A DNA stretch of 33,296 bases. Origin: Bacteroidota bacterium (GTDB taxonomy: Bacteria; Bacteroidota; Bacteroidia; Chitinophagales; Chitinophagaceae). The notes beneath the pieces are model-generated. The model had not been told where the DNA came from. It did no database searches and saw only the letters and a program-made list of their open reading frames with translations. Positions within the stretch are counted from its first letter, which is position 1. Each line of letters opens with the position of its first letter. Made by a program: the position numbers and the translations under genes. The DNA is taken from positions 1 to 33,296 of the forward strand of contig JAUZOA010000066.1 in NCBI GenBank assembly GCA_030706685.1. Reading direction: 5' to 3'. Shown piece after piece: positions 26,851-33,296 of this stretch.

Positions 26851-26933
26851 GCTGATAAGCAAGATCATTTTTTGATTTATCAGCCAAAGCCCAGGGTATA
26901 ATATGGAGTATTTCAATCCGCTTTAGCGGATTG
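26851..26933 (-). promoter_or_regulatory. Candidate attenuator structures in the thrA leader
   Basis: Two hairpins lie between the leader peptide's Thr/Ile codon run and thrA. The first (26914-26933) is a perfect 8-bp stem, CAATCCGC and GCGGATTG, with loop TAAA that contains the leader stop codon. The second (26851-26884) pairs GCTGATAA with TTATCAGC, with an inner ATCA/TGAT stem, and is followed by a moderately T-rich run (TTACTCATTCTT). A third small stem, GGCAAC/GTTGCC (26962-26977), lies inside the leader frame. A ribosome stalled on the Thr run would cover the 5' arm of the first hairpin. Neither downstream hairpin has a classical long T tract, so whether one terminates transcription is uncertain. 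Confidence 0.5.
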
Positions 26934-27015
26934 TAGTTGTAATCGTGATAATAGAAGCCAAGGCAACAGGCGTTGCCGGAGAGGAAAAAACCTTATGACT
27001 GTTAGTATTTATCAC
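26923..27015 (-). CDS. thrL: thr operon leader peptide
   Basis: This is a 30-codon frame starting with GTG at 27015, roughly a dozen nt after the predicted transcript start. It ends at a TAA (26925-26923) in the loop of an 8-bp hairpin. The last nine residues are IITITTTIR, encoded by ATT ATC ACG ATT ACA ACT ACA ATC CGC, so four Thr and four Ile codons fall in nine. The whole peptide has six Thr and five Ile. An Ile/Thr run just upstream of thrA is the hallmark of ribosome-mediated attenuation, as in enterobacterial thrL. The rest of the peptide is unremarkable. The start is uncertain: the frame is open further upstream, but no ATG is present. The symbol is by analogy. Confidence 0.62.
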   Translation of the reverse strand: MINTNSHKVFSSPATPVALASIITITTTIR

Positions 27016-27031
27016 TTGTTTGAATAGAGCT

Positions 27032-27061
27032 GCAAGATAACGAAGAATTCGTGTAAACAAA
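27032..27061 (-). promoter_or_regulatory. Promoter of the thrABC operon
   Basis: On the minus strand a -33 TTTG (27061-27058) is separated by 18 nt from TATCTTGC (27039-27032), a -7 element with one departure from TAnnTTTG. Spacing is as expected for the Bacteroidota housekeeping sigma factor. The transcript would start near 27025, giving a leader of ~205 nt before the thrA ATG. Confidence 0.6.
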
Positions 27062-27206
27062 ACATTTATTTATATTCTGCTGGTCTTGCCATGCAGCATT
27101 TTTCCCTTGAAATTAACCGGTCAAAGTCATAAAAATTTAATGCCCCTTCCGTGGTAAAATCGTATCTTTAATTTCTCTTGAGCATGCCTGTTTTTAGAAA
27201 ACTTGA

Positions 27207-30200
27207 ATGAAGCCATTTGCCTTTATCACACCTGCTCTGTTAGTCCTTCAATTATCTTTTTTTGATGCCAGTTCTCAATGCCTGACACCTTCTGATAATG
27301 GTGACACCCTGACGCCGGTCATTAACAGGATGTATACGTACGGCCCCTATGGCGCATCGCCTAATTTTAACTTCAGGCAATATGTTTACAGATCGGCCAT
27401 CTATGGGAATACTATGTATATCGGTGGAGGCTTTCTGAATATCGGACCCAATACCGGGACAGGGGTGATAATGGATCAAAATGCAACACAAATAATCAGC
27501 CCGAAAAAATGGAGAATAAATGGTCCCGTTTTTACCTCGTTAGCTGATGGCGCGGGTGGTTATTACATCGGGGGCATATTCAACCGTGTGGGTGATCTTG
27601 AATGTTATAACCTGGCCCATATTAACAGCAACGGAGAGCCTTATAACTGGACGCCGCAGGTCAATGATGTTGTACAGACCATGGTTATATATAAAGACAC
27701 ACTTGTAATCGGGGGTAGTTTCGGTACAGTGGACGGTCAAACAAGGCATGGCATTGCAATGTTCGATATAAATGCGGGATCTGTTTTACCTGCCTTATCG
27801 TTTCAGAGCGCACTGGTAAGCGGAACAGTGATCCATACTTTTGAGGTACTGGACAGTGTTTTGTATGTCGGTGGCAAATATGATGTCTTTAATGACTACG
27901 GTTCTTTTTATGCAATCAACCTGAATACAGGAGTTCCTAGTATTTTGCCGGCAGCTTATCAAATGACGGATGTATATGCCCTGAGTGTCAGCGATAACAA
28001 AAGAAGAATTTATATAGGGGGGAGTGCAATAGGCAGCAACGCCTCCAGCAACGGTTTTTGCATGGATACCTATAATGGCGCACTTCTTTACAAGATTGAT
28101 ATTGGAATACAAAGTAATTCCGATAATGCAGCTATATACAGTATAAAATCGTATGGAAAAGATGTATTTGTAGGCGGCCTTTTCAATTTTGGTATAATCA
28201 ATGGCCATAGTTTTACTCAAAAAGGAATCGTGGCTTTTGATACAACAACCGGGGTAATCCGCAATTATTTGAATAATTGCGATGGGTTTATTTCCTGTAT
28301 CCGGGGCAATAATGGTCTCATATATATGGGAGGAGAGTTCACCACAATCGGGGGTCAGAATAAAACAAATTTTGCATTATTTGATACATCCTCGCTGGTC
28401 ATAACTTCCCCTAATTCTCTCTCCGTGTCCGACCAGGTCAAAAGTTTTTCTTTTAGTGGCTCAACTATGTTTGCAGGCGGTTATTCTCAAAGCTGGGGCT
28501 GTGTCTCAAGAAATGGATTAGCCGCTTTCGATATGACTACAGGTGAAATAAAGCCCTGGCAGCCCCCGATTACAATGTATGAACTGGATGAGATGAAGGC
28601 AAAGGGAGATACGATCTTTATGGCCGGTCATTTCAGCCCGGGAGGTGCTTTCGTGGCACTGGATGCAATTACCGGTAATCCTTTTCCATCAGCGACTTTA
28701 AACAACACGGGTCATGACCTCCTATTTGATGGAGATAATTTATATGTAGGTGGTGCATCAGGTCATGCCAATAATGGGAATATAGTCAAGGTGTCACTTT
28801 CCAACCTGGCTGAGATAACTTCATGGGCCCCCAATCCCCAGTTTAATGTAGTATCCCTTCAAAAAAATGGAAATAAAATATATGCTACCGGACAAGATGG
28901 GAATTCCATAGGTTATATCGCCGAAATCACTGATAATGGCACTACAGGCAGTATTACCAGGCTTACCAACTTATCTGCGAATGGTGGCAATATTAATTCG
29001 TTGACCAGGACTGCGCTGGCAGGAAATAAATTATTCATAACGGGCCTGTTCACCAATATAAAAGGAACTCCAAGACACTGTTTCGCCGCTATTAATATTG
29101 ATGACTGGACAGTTTCACCGATAGATGTTAAAGTCCAGGACATGTCACCCTACGGCGGTTTAGAGTTCCTGAACGGGCAGATTTATGTGTTTGGCAGATT
29201 TGACATGATCAATAACCAGTTACATAGATACTTTGCAGTTATTGATACAACTGTTGGAGCTGTTTTTCCGGACAGGCTTCATTTGAATAATGATTTACCA
29301 TTTGGCTACTCCCTGGATGATTTTGCAGATGCGGATTTGAAATTAAATACGTTTCAGTTATCTGGCAACAATCTCCTTCTTGGGGGGAATTTCAGGAATG
29401 TCAACCAAAAGATGTTCCCAAGTCTTGCAAAAATATCCATGGCTACAGTTGGATCCTCTCCTGCAACCCCACAGGGAATAGCCGGTGCTGATACTCTCCA
29501 GTGCCCCAGTCAAAGCAATTTATATACAGTCACCAATTCTGATCCCGAACTCAGATACGCCTGGTTTTATTCGGGTAGCGACGTTACAATAAGAAATAAT
29601 GGGACCGATTCAGTTTTACTGGATGCAGGTCCGTTAGCCACTCCCGGCCAATTGAAAGTAATTGCAATTAATGAATGTGGCAAAAGCGATACAGCATTTC
29701 TGGCTATTTCAATAAAAACCCTTGAGCCTGCCGTGAATGCTTCTAATATTGTACTTATCAGAAGAACGGATACTACAGCCACTGTTCATTTCACACCTGG
29801 TAATGGTGCAAGAAGAGTGATTCTTGTCAGGGCTATTAACCCTGTAAGCGATTATCCCCAGGACACCCATGAATATAATGCCGATAGCATTTTTGGAAAT
29901 GGCTTTGACCTTGGCAACAATACTTATGTGGTGTATAAAGGCACAGGAGATTCGGTAGCTTTAAAAGGTTTGGCCCCTGCAACATTATATAATCTGACAG
30001 TTATTGAATTTAATGGCATCAATGAAAACACCAACTATTTAATTGCCGGCAATCCATCTTTCAGTTTTACCACCTACGCAACCCGGCCTTCACTCCAGGC
30101 AGATAATATCGTTATCACCAATGTGACTCAAACAAGCTTAACGATCAATTGCACCCCGGGAAACGGAACAGGGCGGCTGGTAGTAATAAGGCCGGCTCTG

Positions 30201-33200
30201 CCAAATGTTTCTTATGAAATCCCATCCAGCGGTGTAGTCTATAATCCAGCGACTGTCTTTGGCACCGGAAGCGATATTGCCAATAGCAATTATGTTGTAT
30301 CCACGGGTACATTACCTGTGACTGTCACCAATCTTCAGCCAAATACCCAATATGGGATCACCGTTTTTGAATATAATGGAGATGGAGTGGCCATTAATTA
30401 CCTGGCCACAAGCGTTCCCAACTATATAATAAGAACAATTGCACCAGAACCGACAATTCCGGCAAGCAATATTGTAGTTTCTGATATCGGATTTAATACC
30501 TGTACTATTAATTGTACCCCCGGAAACGGTCAATGGAGGCTGGTAGTAATGCGACAGGCCCTTCCTGTAACGTTTATTCCACAGGATTCTACCTTTTATG
30601 GCTGGGGTAGTTCCAACGCTGTCTTCGGCCTCGGGTCTCCTTTTGATTTAGGCGGCAATACGTATGTGATGAATTCGGCCACACCTGTATATGTTTCAAA
30701 CCTTGCACCTAACACGATATATCATATTGCTGTTTTCGAATTTAATGGTTTTGGCTGGAACAATAATTACCTGGCCACTTCCGTACCTGTAGCTTCGTTC
30801 AGTACATCAACAACAACTCCAACCATTCAGGCAAATAATTTATCAGTATCCAATATTACATCAACTTCCGCGACCACAACCTGCAGCAGTGGTAATGGAG
30901 TAAATCGTCTTTTCGTCATAAGAAGTGGTGCACCTGTCACCGATAATCCTGTTGATGGCGTAGATTATACAGCCAATCCTGCCTATGGACAAGGAAGTAA
31001 TATCGGTACGAATACCTTTGTTATCGGCAAACAACAACCTGTCGATATCACCAGCCTCACTACCGGAACCACCTATTATATAAAAGTTTTTGAGTACAAT
31101 GGATTGGGAACAAATACAAAATATTTAACTGCCGGAGCTCCTTCTTTTAGTTTTACTACAGCGACAACATTGGCTCCTCCGCCCACTACGCAAGCAAGCA
31201 ATATTGTTGTCAATAACATTTCTCAGAATGGAGTGACGATCAACTGTACCAATGGCAACGGCGCAAACAGGCTTGTTGTAATACGGGCCGGAACATCATT
31301 AACAGCGCTGCCTGTTGACGGAATAGCTTACGATGCCAGCACCACATTTGGCAGTGGTAGTGATATTGGCAATCAAACTTATGTCATATCTAATACCACG
31401 GCTCCGGTAAGCATAACAGGATTACAACCTAATACGGATTATACGGTAAGTGTTTTTGAATTCAACGGGAATGGCGCCAATGCGAATTACCTTATTACCG
31501 ATAATGTGACAACTACTTTCCATTCCGCAATACCGGCCCTTATCAATGATAATGCGGCCGGAGCCCTTTCATTAACAGTCAATGCAGGCTGCACCGGCGC
31601 TATTTATACAAACGTTGGCGCCACACTTGGAGCCAATGAGGTTTATCCATCCTGTTCAGGAAGCGGCATTGCGCCTGTTTGGTTCAAATTTTTGGCCCCT
31701 CCAAGTGGAGCAGTTCGTGTCAGCACTGACCTTGGTTCGGGCAATACATTTACAGATTCAAAAATCGCCCTCTTTTCTGCCGGTAATGTAAATGATTATT
31801 CCACCTTCACCATTCTGGCCTGTGATGATGACGGGGGTTCAGTTCTTGGTTCAGGCTTTATGTCTGTGTTGTATGCAACAGGGTTGACACCCGGCGACAC
31901 CTATTATGTTGCCGTAGATAAATTCTTTAGTGGCACTCCAAACGGTACATTCTGCATAGCAGTAGATGAGTTGAACGCTTCCATGCTCGCGTCATCAAAT
32001 ACCTGCGCAAGTACTTACCAGGCTCCTATCGGCTCAAATACCTCATACACGGGATGGGTACCTTTATTAGATGGTAACAGCAAATTGATTGCTCTGGTAA
32101 AAAACCCCACCGGGGGCAGTGCAAGTTCCTACCAGGTATCGCAGAATATAAATACATCATCAGTAAGAACGGATGCTACTTCTGGTCAGAAATATCTTGA
32201 CAGGAATTTTTTTATTAAAAATACTTCTGCCAGTGATACAGCAATTCTTAACGTGAGCATTCAGTTTTTTTTCCTAAATACAGAATTGACTTTGTTGCAG
32301 GTGTCTGATCCTGCGGTGACGTTGGCTAATTTAGGAGTAACAAGACAACCCGGGAGCACATGCCAGAAAGATTTTTCATCTGCCAATGGCTCTCATAGTT
32401 ACCTGACGCAAACAGCAAATGGCAGTTCCAACGACGGGCTGGTAAAGTGGATACGGGTGACAACACCCGGCTTCTCTAATTTTTACCTGCACACAAGTAA
32501 AGCGCCTGTAACCCTGAAAACATTTCTACAGGGAGCCTATAACGCAGGTTTGAGCCGTCATAAAGATGTGATAAGTGACTGGGCAACTATACTTAATACA
32601 AGTGCATTAAATCAACCGTATAATGTTGCTCCGTTTAATTATTCCGGAACTGAAAGCGTGGCTCCGGGATTCTTTACATCATCCACCGGAAGTACAACTG
32701 ATATATTAGATTGGGTATTATTGGAGCTTCGTAGTTCAGCTCCACCGGCTGCGCCAATCGCCACCCGCGCGGCATTTATCCGGGAAGATGGTGCGATAGT
32801 AGACCTGGATGGGGTATCCAGTGTATCCTTCAGAGATATTGCCAATGGCAGTTATTATATAACCATTCGTCATCGCAACCATTTAGGCATACGAACAGCA
32901 ACAGTGCAACTGGTAGATGGCGCTTTGGGCAGTAATCCTTCGCCGCCGGTATATGACTTCAGCACCGCGCTGAACCGGGCCTTTAAAGATGTAACGATAA
33001 CTACCAACGAAGCGATGGCCCAGAATGGTTCTGTTTTTATGATGTGGGCGGGTAATGCCAACACAGACAATTTTGTCAGGGTTACTTCTCAGATATTGCC
33101 GCCAATTTCATCTGATGCCGCTTTTATGCTAGGGACTATTTTGGGCGGCAATCCCAACGGGACGTTCTCCGGCTATTCTGTTGGAGATATAAATATGGAT

Positions 33201-33296
33201 GGAAAGGTTAGGGTCACGTCACAAATATTGCCACCCATAGCCTCCGATGCAGCCTTTATATTGAGCACACCGCTTGGTGGAAACCCAAATGGAACA
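27207..33296 (+). CDS. Giant secreted repeat protein (partial, open at right edge)
   Basis: This frame is open for 2030 codons to the window edge without a stop. A signal peptide (MKPFAFITPALLVLQLSFFD, cleavage near SSQC) is followed at ~60-740 by a beta-propeller-like region with about 13 strands of the form [YF]xGGxF (YIGGGF, YIGGIF, YMGGEF, LLGGNF) spaced roughly 50 residues apart. A PKD/Ig-like domain lies at ~750-842. Five tandem fibronectin-III-like units begin at residues 845, 965, 1086, 1209 and 1330. Each has ASNIV, NCTPGNG-type, RLVVIR, FGxGSDIGNxTYV and FEFNG motifs. A PPC-like domain (~1445-1590, VWFKFLAP, ACDDDGGS) follows. Near the edge the segment VRVTSQILPP is duplicated around GDINMDGK, a C-terminal module that I know from Bacteroidota surface proteins, so the true end is probably near. 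The protein is likely secreted and adhesive. A TATCTTTA promoter-like element at 27163 precedes it. Confidence 0.85.
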   Translation, partial: MKPFAFITPALLVLQLSFFDASSQCLTPSDNGDTLTPVINRMYTYGPYGASPNFNFRQYVYRSAIYGNTMYIGGGFLNIGPNTGTGVIMDQNATQIISPKKWRINGPVFTSLADGAGGYYIGGIFNRVGDLECYNLAHINSNGEPYNWTPQVNDVVQTMVIYKDTLVIGGSFGTVDGQTRHGIAMFDINAGSVLPALSFQSALVSGTVIHTFEVLDSVLYVGGKYDVFNDYGSFYAINLNTGVPSILPAAYQMTDVYALSVSDNKRRIYIGGSAIGSNASSNGFCMDTYNGALLYKIDIGIQSNSDNAAIYSIKSYGKDVFVGGLFNFGIINGHSFTQKGIVAFDTTTGVIRNYLNNCDGFISCIRGNNGLIYMGGEFTTIGGQNKTNFALFDTSSLVITSPNSLSVSDQVKSFSFSGSTMFAGGYSQSWGCVSRNGLAAFDMTTGEIKPWQPPITMYELDEMKAKGDTIFMAGHFSPGGAFVALDAITGNPFPSATLNNTGHDLLFDGDNLYVGGASGHANNGNIVKVSLSNLAEITSWAPNPQFNVVSLQKNGNKIYATGQDGNSIGYIAEITDNGTTGSITRLTNLSANGGNINSLTRTALAGNKLFITGLFTNIKGTPRHCFAAINIDDWTVSPIDVKVQDMSPYGGLEFLNGQIYVFGRFDMINNQLHRYFAVIDTTVGAVFPDRLHLNNDLPFGYSLDDFADADLKLNTFQLSGNNLLLGGNFRNVNQKMFPSLAKISMATVGSSPATPQGIAGADTLQCPSQSNLYTVTNSDPELRYAWFYSGSDVTIRNNGTDSVLLDAGPLATPGQLKVIAINECGKSDTAFLAISIKTLEPAVNASNIVLIRRTDTTATVHFTPGNGARRVILVRAINPVSDYPQDTHEYNADSIFGNGFDLGNNTYVVYKGTGDSVALKGLAPATLYNLTVIEFNGINENTNYLIAGNPSFSFTTYATRPSLQADNIVITNVTQTSLTINCTPGNGTGRLVVIRPALPNVSYEIPSSGVVYNPATVFGTGSDIANSNYVVSTGTLPVTVTNLQPNTQYGITVFEYNGDGVAINYLATSVPNYIIRTIAPEPTIPASNIVVSDIGFNTCTINCTPGNGQWRLVVMRQALPVTFIPQDSTFYGWGSSNAVFGLGSPFDLGGNTYVMNSATPVYVSNLAPNTIYHIAVFEFNGFGWNNNYLATSVPVASFSTSTTTPTIQANNLSVSNITSTSATTTCSSGNGVNRLFVIRSGAPVTDNPVDGVDYTANPAYGQGSNIGTNTFVIGKQQPVDITSLTTGTTYYIKVFEYNGLGTNTKYLTAGAPSFSFTTATTLAPPPTTQASNIVVNNISQNGVTINCTNGNGANRLVVIRAGTSLTALPVDGIAYDASTTFGSGSDIGNQTYVISNTTAPVSITGLQPNTDYTVSVFEFNGNGANANYLITDNVTTTFHSAIPALINDNAAGALSLTVNAGCTGAIYTNVGATLGANEVYPSCSGSGIAPVWFKFLAPPSGAVRVSTDLGSGNTFTDSKIALFSAGNVNDYSTFTILACDDDGGSVLGSGFMSVLYATGLTPGDTYYVAVDKFFSGTPNGTFCIAVDELNASMLASSNTCASTYQAPIGSNTSYTGWVPLLDGNSKLIALVKNPTGGSASSYQVSQNINTSSVRTDATSGQKYLDRNFFIKNTSASDTAILNVSIQFFFLNTELTLLQVSDPAVTLANLGVTRQPGSTCQKDFSSANGSHSYLTQTANGSSNDGLVKWIRVTTPGFSNFYLHTSKAPVTLKTFLQGAYNAGLSRHKDVISDWATILNTSALNQPYNVAPFNYSGTESVAPGFFTSSTGSTTDILDWVLLELRSSAPPAAPIATRAAFIREDGAIVDLDGVSSVSFRDIANGSYYITIRHRNHLGIRTATVQLVDGALGSNPSPPVYDFSTALNRAFKDVTITTNEAMAQNGSVFMMWAGNANTDNFVRVTSQILPPISSDAAFMLGTILGGNPNGTFSGYSVGDINMDGKVRVTSQILPPIASDAAFILSTPLGGNPNGT

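Noticed and set aside
26914-26933. Hairpin in the thrA leader as a classical rho-independent terminator
   Set aside because: The stem is strong, but the downstream sequence on the minus strand (AAATACTCCA) has no T run, so I call it only a candidate attenuator structure.
27252-28220. Minus-strand open frames under the giant secreted protein
   Set aside because: They are shadows of a continuous 2030-codon plus-strand frame with signal peptide and repeat domains.
29739-31530. CRISPR-like or tandem DNA repeats
   Set aside because: The periodicity is at protein level, with five divergent ~120-residue units in one frame. The DNA is not repeated closely and there are no spacers.

Overview
The window looks like a chromosomal segment of a Bacteroidota bacterium, most likely Chitinophagales/Chitinophagaceae. 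The evidence is a SusC/SusD pair followed by a DUF4397 lipoprotein, a protein ending in the CHU_C (type B) type IX secretion sorting domain, a three-gene b558-type succinate dehydrogenase in the order C-A-B, a thrA-thrB-thrC operon with a fused aspartokinase/homoserine dehydrogenase, and several upstream copies of the Bacteroidota -7 promoter element TAnnTTTG. I see no insertion sequence, phage gene, CRISPR array, tRNA or rRNA. Most of the window is ordinary core and envelope gene content.

Layout. At 1-332 (minus) is the start of an NhaD-type Na+/H+ antiporter that runs off the left edge. It is followed by an intergenic inverted repeat and a small beta-barrel gene (559-1041). A repeat-bearing gap (1042-1465) precedes a plus-strand cluster at 1466-7942: a DeoR-type regulator, SusC, SusD and a DUF4397 lipoprotein. 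This cluster closes with a strong bidirectional terminator, which it shares with a convergent SpmA-SpmB fusion gene (8031-9311, minus). After a 529-bp gap come ychF (plus) and a large outer-membrane barrel gene of unknown role (10966-14484, minus). A small barrel gene is divergent from the latter, and next is a secreted PKD/CHU_C protein (15291-17426).

From 17477 to 27060 the minus strand carries housekeeping metabolism: sdhCAB, an unrecognised conserved-looking gene, and the threonine operon thrABC. On the right, divergent from thrA, a very large secreted repeat protein begins at 27207 and is still open at the window edge after 2030 codons.

Most notable signal. The roughly 200-nt leader of thrA has a good promoter and then a 30-codon GTG-initiated reading frame that ends in an Ile/Thr codon run (IITITTTIR-stop). 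The stop codon lies in the loop of an 8-bp perfect hairpin, and a second hairpin follows before thrA. This resembles a ribosome-mediated threonine/isoleucine attenuator. Other observations are a family of short CCGC-loop-GCGG hairpins in leaders and intercistronic gaps, REP-like intergenic repeats, and two large surface proteins whose roles I cannot name.

How the genes work together. SusC/SusD/DUF4397 is probably an outer-membrane uptake unit, with the DeoR protein as its likely regulator, but no degradative enzyme lies next to it. SdhCAB feeds electrons from succinate to menaquinone. ThrA, ThrC and ThrB together convert aspartate to threonine, apart from the aspartate-semialdehyde dehydrogenase step, which is not here.
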